Notes under the pieces: model-generated
Told to the model about the DNA's origin: nothing
The model's database searches: none
The model's input: only the letters and a program-made list of their open reading frames with translations
Translations under genes and position numbers: made by a program
In this document: positions 8,549-16,290 of the stretch, piece by piece
How the letters are laid out: every line of letters starts with the position of its first letter
How positions within the stretch are numbered: position 1 is the first letter of the stretch
Source: WLMZ01 sp043753895
GTDB taxonomy: Bacteria; Actinomycetota; Acidimicrobiia; Acidimicrobiales; Ilumatobacteraceae
Assembly: GCA_043753895.1 (NCBI GenBank)
Contig: JAYUWK010000146.1
Coordinates: 127,319-191,318, forward strand
DNA: 64,000 nucleotides
Direction: 5' to 3'

Positions 8549-9937
8549 ATGGTGGCTGTGCGCCGCGTCTGGTGTGATTACGCGGCACTCCCGGCCGGCG
8601 TATCGGCTGGGGTGACGATCACGATCGACGATGGCCTGATCGTTGGTGTCGACTCAGACGCTGTGTGCCCGCCCGACGCACAGCAGCTGCTCGGCCTCAC
8701 GACCGCGGGTTTCGCGAATGCCCATAGCCACGCTTTCCACCGAGCGTTGCGTGGTCGCACGCACAGCGGCGCCGGCGATTTCTGGACGTGGCGCGAGCAG
8801 ATGTACGCCGTGGCCGCGCGATTGTCCCCCGAGAATTACCTGCCACTCGCGCGTGCGGTGTTCGCTGAGATGCTGCTGGCTGGGTACACCTGTGTCGGTG
8901 AGTTCCATTACGTACATCACCAGCCATCGGGCGAGCCATACGACGAACCCAACGCGATGGGTCTTGCGGTCATCGCGGCGGCGCAGCAGACGGGCATTCG
9001 CCTGACGCTGCTCGACACGTGTTACCTGCAGGGTGGCGTCACCACGGCGCCGTCAACGCAGCAGCTGCGATTCTCCGATGGCACCCCGCAACAGTGGATG
9101 TTGCGAATGCAACAACTGATGGCGCGGGCGACGCTCGGCGACGTCGGCGGCGCGAGCACGACTCGGATCGGTGCGGCGATCCACTCGGTGCGCGCTGTCG
9201 ATGCAACGGCGATGGCTCTCGTGGCGCGTTTTGCCCACGAGCACGGCCTGCCACTGCATGCCCACGTCTCCGAGCAGGTGGCCGAGAACACCCAGATCGA
9301 GCACACCTTCGGTTGCTCGCCCACTAAGTTTCTCGCCCAACAGGGCGTGCTCTCCGAGCATTTCACAGCCGTGCACGCAACGCATCTTGCTGCGACCGAC
9401 GTCGCGCTATACGCCGCAGCGGGTTGCATTTGTTGCTTCTGTCCCTCCACCGAACGCGATCTTGCCGACGGTGTCGGGCCCTCACGGGCGCTCCGCAATG
9501 CAGGAGTGTCTCTGGCGATCGGCAGTGATCAGCATGCAGTCATCGACCCCTTCGAGGAGATGCGCGGTATCGAACTCGACGAGCGGCTTGTCTCGCAGCG
9601 CAGGGGCACGCACTCGGCGGGCGACCTACTGGCCATCGGAACGGTCAACGGCTACCGATCGCTCGGTTGGCGCGACGGCGGGTTGATTGCCGTTGGAGCG
9701 TTGGCCGACCTCACGACGGTACGACTTGACAGCGTGCGCCTCGCGGGGTCGCCCCGCGAGGCCCTGGTTGATGCCGTTGTGTTCGGGGCCACAGCGAGCG
9801 ACGTCACCAACGTGATCGTCGCGGGCGAGACCGTGGTGGCCAACGGCGTACACCACGGCCTGGACGTAGCCAATGAACTCCAAGAAGCCATCGATCTCGT
9901 TCACCACCCGCGTCGTGAGTCCGAGGTTCGGCCATGA
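8549..9937 (+). CDS. hutF: Formimidoylglutamate deiminase
   Basis: Hydrolyses N-formimino-L-glutamate to N-formyl-L-glutamate and ammonia, the route used when formiminoglutamate is not cleaved directly. A 462-residue amidohydrolase with the metal site NAHSHAFHRALRG (H59, H61), the HutF-specific GEFHYVHHQPSG, HAHVSEQVAENTQ and the closing IGSDQHAVIDPFEEMRG. The stretch THSGAGDFWTWREQMY separates it from guanine deaminases. The ATG at 8549 is one base after the deformylase stop; its own TGA overlaps the hutI start (ATGA, 9934-9937). Confidence 0.94.
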   Translation: MVAVRRVWCDYAALPAGVSAGVTITIDDGLIVGVDSDAVCPPDAQQLLGLTTAGFANAHSHAFHRALRGRTHSGAGDFWTWREQMYAVAARLSPENYLPLARAVFAEMLLAGYTCVGEFHYVHHQPSGEPYDEPNAMGLAVIAAAQQTGIRLTLLDTCYLQGGVTTAPSTQQLRFSDGTPQQWMLRMQQLMARATLGDVGGASTTRIGAAIHSVRAVDATAMALVARFAHEHGLPLHAHVSEQVAENTQIEHTFGCSPTKFLAQQGVLSEHFTAVHATHLAATDVALYAAAGCICCFCPSTERDLADGVGPSRALRNAGVSLAIGSDQHAVIDPFEEMRGIELDERLVSQRRGTHSAGDLLAIGTVNGYRSLGWRDGGLIAVGALADLTTVRLDSVRLAGSPREALVDAVVFGATASDVTNVIVAGETVVANGVHHGLDVANELQEAIDLVHHPRRESEVRP

Positions 9938-11103
9938 CCACCACCGTGATCGATCGCATTGGTCTCCTGATCACCAACGATCCGACCATCGGTGAAGGTC
10001 CACTCGGTGTGCTGCGCAATGCAAGCATTGTCTTCGATGGGCCGAGCATCGTGTCCGTCGGCGCCAGCGGCCAAGTGGCCGACAATCGCGTCGACGCCGA
10101 AGGCCGTTGCGTGATTCCGGGCTTCGTGGACAGCCACTCGCACCTCGTCTTCGCCGGTGATCGTTCCGACGAATTTGCAGCGCGCATGGCGGGCGCGAGC
10201 TACAGCGCTGGAGGTATTCGCGAGACCGTACGTGCCACCGCCGAGGCAGGCGACGACGAACTGCGCGGCATCGTCGCCGCGCGCCGCCTCGAAGCACTGC
10301 GCGCCGGCATCACCACCATCGAGATCAAGTCGGGATACGGCCTCACCCCGTCGGCCGAGGCGCGGGCTCTGCACCTTGCGCGCGAGTTCACGACGGACAC
10401 GACGTTTCTCGGCGCGCATGTGGTGCCCGAGCACTTCGAGGGTCGAGCCGACGCGTACGTTGCGCTGGTGTGTGGCGAGATGCTCGCCGCAGCCGCACCG
10501 TCTTCGCGTTTTATCGATGTGTTCTGCGAAGTCGGTGCCTTCGACGCCGAGCAGAGTCGGGAGGTGCTGCGCGCCGGGGTGGCTGCTGGATTGATTCCGA
10601 AGATCCACGCCAACCAATTGGGCCTTGGCCCCGGCGTGGCCCTCGCCGTGGAGATGGGCTGCGCGTCGGCCGACCACTGCACCTACCTCAGTGCTGCCGA
10701 CATTGCCGCGCTTGCCGACAGCAGTACCGTCGCAACGCTGCTTCCGGCGTCTGACTTCTCGACGCGTCAGCCGTATCCCGATGCGCGCCGGCTCGCTGAT
10801 GCCGGTGTCACGATTGCCTTGGCTACCAACTGCAATCCGGGATCCAGCAACACCACGTCGATGAGCTTCTGTCTCGCGCTCGCCGTACGCGACATGGGCA
10901 TGACCCCCGAGGAGGCGCTGCTCGCTGCCACCATCGGCGGGGCTGCGGCGCTACGACGTACCGATGTGGGTCGCCTCGCTGTGGGGGGCCCTGCCGACAT
11001 GTCGCTGCTCGCCGCGCCCACGTACCTGCACCTGTTCTACCGCCCGGGTGTCCCGATGCTCGACACGGTGATCATGCGCGGTGTGGTGTGCGGTCGTCCC
11101 TGA
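9934..11103 (+). CDS. hutI: Imidazolonepropionase
   Basis: Hydrolyses 4-imidazolone-5-propionate to N-formimino-L-glutamate, the step between HutU and HutF. A 389-residue amidohydrolase of normal length. The metal-binding motif is HSHLVFAGDRSDEFAARMAG (His68 and His70). The family blocks TTIEIKSGYGL, IHANQLG and SADHCTYLS supply further metal and substrate contacts, and NCNPGSSNTTSM closes the barrel. It is the last gene of the hut operon and converges with the next gene, leaving only three bases between them. Confidence 0.96.
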   Translation: MTTTVIDRIGLLITNDPTIGEGPLGVLRNASIVFDGPSIVSVGASGQVADNRVDAEGRCVIPGFVDSHSHLVFAGDRSDEFAARMAGASYSAGGIRETVRATAEAGDDELRGIVAARRLEALRAGITTIEIKSGYGLTPSAEARALHLAREFTTDTTFLGAHVVPEHFEGRADAYVALVCGEMLAAAAPSSRFIDVFCEVGAFDAEQSREVLRAGVAAGLIPKIHANQLGLGPGVALAVEMGCASADHCTYLSAADIAALADSSTVATLLPASDFSTRQPYPDARRLADAGVTIALATNCNPGSSNTTSMSFCLALAVRDMGMTPEEALLAATIGGAAALRRTDVGRLAVGGPADMSLLAAPTYLHLFYRPGVPMLDTVIMRGVVCGRP

Positions 11104-11106
11104 GTA

Positions 11107-12567
11107 TCAGCGGTCGTTGCGCACGAGGATCTGCACGCCGTGCACCGGTTGGATCGGGTGATAGTAGGTTTCGAGCGCGTGGCCGGCGACTCCCGACAGG
11201 TCGCACCTGTCAGGTGCCTGATAGAGCGCGACGAACGTTGGTCGGGACTCTGCCGACGTAAGCATGGTTCCCAACTTTGCGCTGGCGCCGGGCACCTGGA
11301 GCACGTTGTCGTACCAGAGATAAGGGAACGGGGGATCCTCGAGTGCATTGCCGTAGAAGGCAGCGCCTGCGCACATGATGTACATCGTTTCGCTCGGTCC
11401 GCGGGTGGCGGTGAACCAGTCCGCAAGGTGCTCGTCGTACAGCAGGCGAGGGTCTGTACTGGTACGCAGCGGCACCTGATCGCGAGGAAGCACAATGAGT
11501 CGAACGGAACTGACGAGCGCAGGAACCAGCACTGCAGCAACGACGGCGAGTTGTTGCCAACGGATTCGGATCGATGCAATGAGTACAGCGCCGATGACCG
11601 CAATCGGGAAGGCGAGCGTCACCCAGTAGTGCCGGTGGAATTGACCACCCGAAAGGAATGCCCCGATGGCGGCGAGCATCCAGAGAACCAACAACACGTG
11701 CTCGTTACGTGGTCGCCGTTTGCTGTCACCGTCGAACGATGCCGCACACATCACTGCGGCAAGCGTCATTGGCCCGAGGATGGGAAGGGCGACACGCAGC
11801 GTGCGCCCGAATCGCGCCCAGTCTGCACCAACGAGCGCGCTGCGCGCCTGCAGCCGATAGCCGGCGAACGCGAACCACCAGTCGTGCCATCCGGTCAGTG
11901 CCCCGTGCAGTGCGAGCAGTCCGATGACCAAAGCGAATCCGCCACTCAGCAGCGCCACGGCGCGCAGTACGATCGCCCGTTCCCGCCACGAGAAGACAAA
12001 GGCGAGCACCAGCCACGCGAACACCGCGAGTAAGCCGTCGAGTCCGGACTGCTTGATCGACATCGCACACCCGCCAAGCACACCCGACAGGAACATCCAA
12101 CGCGTCCCCAGTCGGCCGGTGATCACCAAGCACCCAACGGCAAGTCCGGCGACAGAGAACGCGCCGCTGAGTAGTTCACCATTTGCGATGAAGCCTTCGA
12201 TGATCGGTGCCGATGACAGAACTGCGACGAAGACAGCGGCGAGTACCCCCGCGTGTCGGCCTGCGATCGAACGAGCGATCGTGGCACCGGACACAACAGC
12301 GAGCGCAGCGAACAGGGTGGCCATGATTCGCACCGACGCCGTGCTGCTACCAGCAATGTCGCTCCACAACCGGAACAACACGAGCAGTCCCTGCGGGCGG
12401 TCGACCCAGACGTCGCGATACAGATGGCTGCCGTTGCCCCACGCCCGACCGATGGCGAGAAAGCCACCCTCGTCGGCGGTGAGCGGCGTGAAGAAGAACC
12501 GGAGATGCAGCAGCACCGCAACGAGCACACCGGCTCCAACACCAATTCGGAACGACCTCGCGGTCAT
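11107..12567 (-). CDS. GT-C type (family 39-like) glycosyltransferase membrane protein
   Basis: A 486-residue polytopic membrane protein with about ten hydrophobic segments. The first outside loop carries FTPLTADEGGFLAIGRAWG, the acidic DE motif of GT39/ArnT-like transferases, followed by YRDVWVDRPQGLLVLFRL, typical of this fold. The C-terminal third is a soluble extracytoplasmic domain. Such enzymes move a sugar from a lipid-phosphate donor to an outer acceptor. Donor and acceptor cannot be read from the sequence, and no cell-wall glycan cluster surrounds it. Confidence 0.75.
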   Translation of the reverse strand: MTARSFRIGVGAGVLVAVLLHLRFFFTPLTADEGGFLAIGRAWGNGSHLYRDVWVDRPQGLLVLFRLWSDIAGSSTASVRIMATLFAALAVVSGATIARSIAGRHAGVLAAVFVAVLSSAPIIEGFIANGELLSGAFSVAGLAVGCLVITGRLGTRWMFLSGVLGGCAMSIKQSGLDGLLAVFAWLVLAFVFSWRERAIVLRAVALLSGGFALVIGLLALHGALTGWHDWWFAFAGYRLQARSALVGADWARFGRTLRVALPILGPMTLAAVMCAASFDGDSKRRPRNEHVLLVLWMLAAIGAFLSGGQFHRHYWVTLAFPIAVIGAVLIASIRIRWQQLAVVAAVLVPALVSSVRLIVLPRDQVPLRTSTDPRLLYDEHLADWFTATRGPSETMYIMCAGAAFYGNALEDPPFPYLWYDNVLQVPGASAKLGTMLTSAESRPTFVALYQAPDRCDLSGVAGHALETYYHPIQPVHGVQILVRNDR

Positions 12568-12616
12568 GCAGCGTGGCGCGTTGCAGCAACCGTGGTGACG
12601 ACTGTGGACGACATCG

Positions 12617-13732
12617 TCACAGTGTTGCCCAATACGTTCCCTCGATCATCGCGGCCAGTGTGGCGTGATGGATGAACGCGTGATCAGGATTCTCGGGCAT
12701 CTCCGCCTCGCCGAAAGCGATCTGGCGACGGGTGATGCGGAACATCACAATCGCGTGGCGGAGCGCTGCGTAGAGCATGAACCACTGCAGGTCGCGCAGT
12801 GCGTATCCGCTGGCTGCCTCATATGTCTGCGCGACCTCGCTCGCACGCATGAAATCCGGCAGCCCAGGCATGCCCATCATGTCGCTGATGTCTTGGAAGA
12901 AGCGGTGCAGGAAGATCATCCACGCGACGTCGATTTCGCGGGGCCCATGTCCGGCCATTTCCCAGTCGAGCACCGCAACGGGTAGGAAGTCGCGGTACAT
13001 CATGTTGCCGACGCGGGCGTCGCCCCAACTGACGACGGCCTCGCCCTCGGACTCGGGCCAGTTGTCGTCGAGCCAGGCGAAGGCGCGCTCGATCAGGGGC
13101 GAGCGCACGCCATCGCCAGCCACCCACTCGTAGAAGGCGCGCTGGTCATTGACGTGTCGTTCTAGAGCGGTGTCGCCCGGAGCGTCGATCACCAAAAAAG
13201 CGGCATCGGGGTCAGATGCCGGAATCGAGTGGATCTTGGCCAGCGCCTCGATCGATGCCTGCTGCAGGCGCGCCTGATCGGCGGCATCGGCGTCGAAGAA
13301 CCAGTTGTCGCCAAACGTGTAGGGCATGAGATCGGGTGGCACCACACCATCAATGCGTTCCATGACGAAGAACGCAGCGCCGAGCGGTCCGGGATCGGTT
13401 TCGAGCCACACGGTCGGCGGAATTGCCACATCGGTGCGTTGAGCCACCAGTCGCATCACGTTGAACTGGCGGGGCATGTCGTACACCGGGAAGACCGGCT
13501 CTGAGCCCGGATCGGGTGGGAGGCGAAGGACGAAACGGCCCGTGGCGCGGGCTCCAGAACCGTCGTTCCACTCGGCAACGAACAGGATGGTCTCACTCGA
13601 CATGCCGTTGGCCGATGGCACCACGAACTCGGTGACGGAGGGGTCGTCGAGGTGTCCACCGAGCCACCTGGTGAGATGCTCGCGAAGTTGCTCATGGTCT
13701 CGTGTGGACGTGCGAGGGCGATCGTCGCTCAT
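12617..13732 (-). CDS. Phosphotransferase (APH/ACAD10-like kinase fold)
   Basis: A 371-residue protein of the aminoglycoside phosphotransferase-like fold. The catalytic loop reads VSWGDARVGNMMY, where the usual HGD is WGD but the Asp, Arg and Asn positions are kept. The metal-binding segment is AVLDWEMAGHGPREID (DWE in place of DFG). The N-lobe includes FVLRLPPDP for the ATP-binding lysine region. Actinobacterial homologues of this ACAD10-like group are often linked to acyl-CoA dehydrogenases and may phosphorylate hydroxyacyl-CoA, which is an inference here. The ATG at 13732 has GGGAG six bases upstream. Confidence 0.82.
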   Translation of the reverse strand: MSDDRPRTSTRDHEQLREHLTRWLGGHLDDPSVTEFVVPSANGMSSETILFVAEWNDGSGARATGRFVLRLPPDPGSEPVFPVYDMPRQFNVMRLVAQRTDVAIPPTVWLETDPGPLGAAFFVMERIDGVVPPDLMPYTFGDNWFFDADAADQARLQQASIEALAKIHSIPASDPDAAFLVIDAPGDTALERHVNDQRAFYEWVAGDGVRSPLIERAFAWLDDNWPESEGEAVVSWGDARVGNMMYRDFLPVAVLDWEMAGHGPREIDVAWMIFLHRFFQDISDMMGMPGLPDFMRASEVAQTYEAASGYALRDLQWFMLYAALRHAIVMFRITRRQIAFGEAEMPENPDHAFIHHATLAAMIEGTYWATL

Positions 13733-13817
13733 CGGTGCTCCCTTGTGTCGCGGCAATCGTGCACCGTATCGCGCGTAGTGCGCGGTGATGGTGCCGACCG
13801 GGGTTGTTGGCGGCCGA

Positions 13818-15038
13818 TCAGCCGAGTGGCAGCAGTGCGTTCGCCGGAATTCGGTCGACGTGAATGTCGGGTACCGGGAAGTTGAACTTGTCGTACTTCG
13901 GCTGCGCGGTCTCGCGATAGCGCGTGGTGGAATGCACCGGATCGGTGTCGAACTCGGGGATCACCTTTTGGCCGAACACCTCGATCATCTCGAGCACTTC
14001 TTCGTGCTCCATCGAGCTGGGCAAACCGAAAACGAGTTGATCACAACCGACCGACTGATAGTTCTTGACCTGTTCGGTGACCTCGTCGGGCTCACCGCAG
14101 AGCAGGTACCCGCCAGCAATCAGCGTGTCGAGGAAGGCGTCTGGATCACCGTTTGCGATCTCGCGCAGAGTGATCGGCGACTTCGGCCACACGATGGCGT
14201 CCATCGACTGGGGCATCGTGTCGTGGTACAGGTTCACCATAGTGACGAGGTAGCTGCCGAGGCCATCGATGGCCAGTTCGCGAGCCCGCTTGCGGTCACC
14301 GAGACAGATGACGGCGTTGGTCATCATCACGTTGTTGTTCATGTACTGCCCGAGCGGCTCGGTGCAGTTCGCGATGGCTTGCTTGTACGCGTCGATGCGG
14401 CCCTGCAGATTGAAGATCGGCTCGAAGTTGAACGCAATCGCGCCGATGCCGAGCTCGCCGGCACGGGCGAAAGTGGGAGGGTTACCGCACGCCACCCAGA
14501 TTGGCGGATGGCCCTTGCCGTACGGCTTGGGCAAGATGTTGTGCGGCGTCGGCACCGTGAAGTGCTTGCCCTCGAAGGTGTAGTCGAGCTGTTCCCACAT
14601 ACGCGGAATCTCGTGGACGCACTCCTCCCACTCACTCTTGGTGGAGTTCTTGTCCAAAATGTTGAACGTAGCGATCTCGTGGCTACCCGCGCCACGGCCA
14701 GTGCCCCACTCGTAGCGGTTGTTTGTGAAGTGGTCCAGCGTTGCGGCGCGCTCCGCGTTGCGGACCGGATGATTCACGCGGGGAGACAGGTTGTTGATGG
14801 CCGAGCCAAGGTGGATGCGCTCGGTGTTCGCGGCGATGTAGCCCATGATGACCTCGGGCGCCGACATATGGCTGTACTCGGTGAGGGCGTGGTGTTCGCC
14901 GAACCAGGCGTACTTCCAGTTGTGCTGATCGGCGTGGATCGCATACTGCGCCTCACGCATGAGCACGGTGTGCTCGGACAGGCTGTCATGGGCGGCCGGG
15001 CCCGGAATATAGCCATTCAAAAAGACGCCGAACTCCAC
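13818..15038 (-). CDS. Luciferase-like (LLM class) flavin/F420-dependent oxidoreductase
   Basis: A 406-residue bacterial-luciferase-fold protein. Family blocks include WFGEHHALTEY near residue 46, IHLGSAINNLSPRVNHPVR and GRYEWGTGRGAGSHE-like FTNNRYEWGTGRGAGSHE, then PPIWVACGNPPTFARAGELG for the cofactor phosphate. Such enzymes use FMNH2 or, in actinobacteria, often F420 for hydride transfer or monooxygenation. Whether this is a monooxygenase or an F420 dehydrogenase cannot be decided from sequence. The GTG at 15038 has GAGGGGG six bases upstream. The promoter region at 15039-15251 contains inverted repeats, listed separately. Confidence 0.86.
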   Translation of the reverse strand: MEFGVFLNGYIPGPAAHDSLSEHTVLMREAQYAIHADQHNWKYAWFGEHHALTEYSHMSAPEVIMGYIAANTERIHLGSAINNLSPRVNHPVRNAERAATLDHFTNNRYEWGTGRGAGSHEIATFNILDKNSTKSEWEECVHEIPRMWEQLDYTFEGKHFTVPTPHNILPKPYGKGHPPIWVACGNPPTFARAGELGIGAIAFNFEPIFNLQGRIDAYKQAIANCTEPLGQYMNNNVMMTNAVICLGDRKRARELAIDGLGSYLVTMVNLYHDTMPQSMDAIVWPKSPITLREIANGDPDAFLDTLIAGGYLLCGEPDEVTEQVKNYQSVGCDQLVFGLPSSMEHEEVLEMIEVFGQKVIPEFDTDPVHSTTRYRETAQPKYDKFNFPVPDIHVDRIPANALLPLG

Positions 15039-15056
15039 GGCAACCCCCTCGTTCGT

Positions 15057-15104
15057 CGTGTCCGCCGGTGGACACGTGCGTCACATACTAATGCAAGACA
15101 TTAG
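15057..15104. promoter_or_regulatory. Two inverted repeats between divergent genes (candidate operators)
   Basis: CGTGTCC at 15057-15063 is mirrored by GGACACG at 15070-15076, with a six-base spacer. CTAATG at 15088-15093 is mirrored by CATTAG at 15099-15104, with a five-base spacer. Both lie 19-66 bases upstream of the luciferase-like gene and in the region shared with the divergent methyltransferase. The size and spacing suit a dimeric regulator. No regulator gene is adjacent, so this is a pattern-based suggestion only. Confidence 0.35.
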
Positions 15105-15117
15105 ACGTGTCGACAAC

Positions 15118-15143
15118 CGAGTTCGCTCGAGTTGCGAACCTCG
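15118..15143 (+). other. Hairpin in the leader of the homocysteine methyltransferase gene
   Basis: CGAGTTCGC (15118-15126) pairs with GCGAACCTCG (15134-15143) through a seven-base loop, with one bulged C. It lies about 110 bases upstream of the start at 15252. No known SAM, SAH or cobalamin riboswitch consensus was recognised in this leader. Confidence 0.3.
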
Positions 15144-15251
15144 CCGCTCCACCCCGCCGCTGCCCACTCGCAAACCGTCACCCGGATACCGGACCGCAAT
15201 TGGCATACTGGTGCCCGGCTGCGGTGGACCGATCCGCCGGCCGAGGGACAC

Positions 15252-16286
15252 ATGATTGCAATGCGCACTTCGCTCGCTGAAATTCTGCAGACCCGGCGGG
15301 TACTCCTCGCCGATGGTGCCACGGGCACGAACTACTTCGAGCGTGGCCTCGGCCCCGGCGAGCCACCTGAGTTCTGGAACATCGATCAACCCGATCGTGT
15401 GAAGGCGCTCCATCAGGGATTTGTCGATGCCGGCGCTGACATCATCCTCACCAACACCTTCGGTTGTAACGCTCATCGCCTGAAACTGCACAAGGCCGAG
15501 GCTCAGGCCTTCGATCTGGCCAAGCGCGCCAGCGAGCTGGCTCGTGAGGTGGCCGACGCTTGCGAGCGTCCCGTTGTGGTTGCGGGCTCCGTTGGGCCCA
15601 CTGGTGAATTGTTCGAGCCGCTCGGTGCGCTCACTGAGCCCGATGCGATTGCGTCGTTCCGCACAGAGATCGAAGGACTCAAAGCCGGTGGTGCCGACGT
15701 GGTGTGGATCGAGACGATGTCATCGATCGAAGAGGTCCGTGCCGCCGCGAAGGCGGCCATCGAGGTGGGTATGCCGTACACGGCCACGCTGTCGTTCGAC
15801 ACCGCGGGTCGCACAATGATGGGCATCATGCCCGGTGCAATCGCCAGCGTGTTCGACGGGCTCGAGGAGCCACCGTTGGGCATGGGTGCCAACTGCGGTG
15901 TCGGCGCAAGCGACATCTTGGTCACGCTGTTGTCGATGAGCGAAAGCTGCGGGCCCGACAACGTCTATATCTCCAAGGGCAACTGTGGCATACCGCAGTT
16001 CCACGGCACCGAGATCGTGTATAGCGGCACCACCGAGGTCATGGCGTCGTACGCCACGCTGGCGGTTGCCTCGGGGGCGCGCATTGTCGGCGGCTGCTGT
16101 GGCACGACCCCGGCGCACATCGCGGCAATGCGCGCGAGCCTCGACTCAATCGGAACCGATGGCCCGACTGACGGTGCGCGACCGACCATTGAAGAGATCA
16201 TCGCCGAGACAGGGCCCCTCACCAATTCGGTGCCGAGTGCGGGCGGCGGCCGCGAGCGCACCCGCGCCCGCCGATCAGCCGAATAG
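15252..16286 (+). CDS. Homocysteine S-methyltransferase family protein (betaine-homocysteine type)
   Basis: A 344-residue single-domain zinc methyltransferase (TIM barrel). The three zinc cysteines are visible: one in MGANCGVG and two in VGGCCGTTPAHI. The N-terminus LLADGATGTNYFERGLGPGEPPE holds the family's GAMGT-like homocysteine site. It would move a methyl group from a donor such as a betaine, S-methylmethionine or a corrinoid protein to homocysteine. The donor cannot be told from the sequence and no corrinoid-binding domain is attached. The ATG at 15252 follows GAGGGA at short spacing; an ATG at 15261 is possible. It converges with the RND transporter gene four bases away. Confidence 0.86.
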   Translation: MIAMRTSLAEILQTRRVLLADGATGTNYFERGLGPGEPPEFWNIDQPDRVKALHQGFVDAGADIILTNTFGCNAHRLKLHKAEAQAFDLAKRASELAREVADACERPVVVAGSVGPTGELFEPLGALTEPDAIASFRTEIEGLKAGGADVVWIETMSSIEEVRAAAKAAIEVGMPYTATLSFDTAGRTMMGIMPGAIASVFDGLEEPPLGMGANCGVGASDILVTLLSMSESCGPDNVYISKGNCGIPQFHGTEIVYSGTTEVMASYATLAVASGARIVGGCCGTTPAHIAAMRASLDSIGTDGPTDGARPTIEEIIAETGPLTNSVPSAGGGRERTRARRSAE

Positions 16287-16290
16287 TCGC

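Noticed and set aside
13733..13756. Earlier start of the phosphotransferase at 13756
   Set aside because: It would need an ATT start; the ATG at 13732 has a well-placed GGGAG.
15144..15251. SAH or SAM riboswitch upstream of the homocysteine methyltransferase
   Set aside because: GC-rich stems exist but none of the known conserved core sequences was found.
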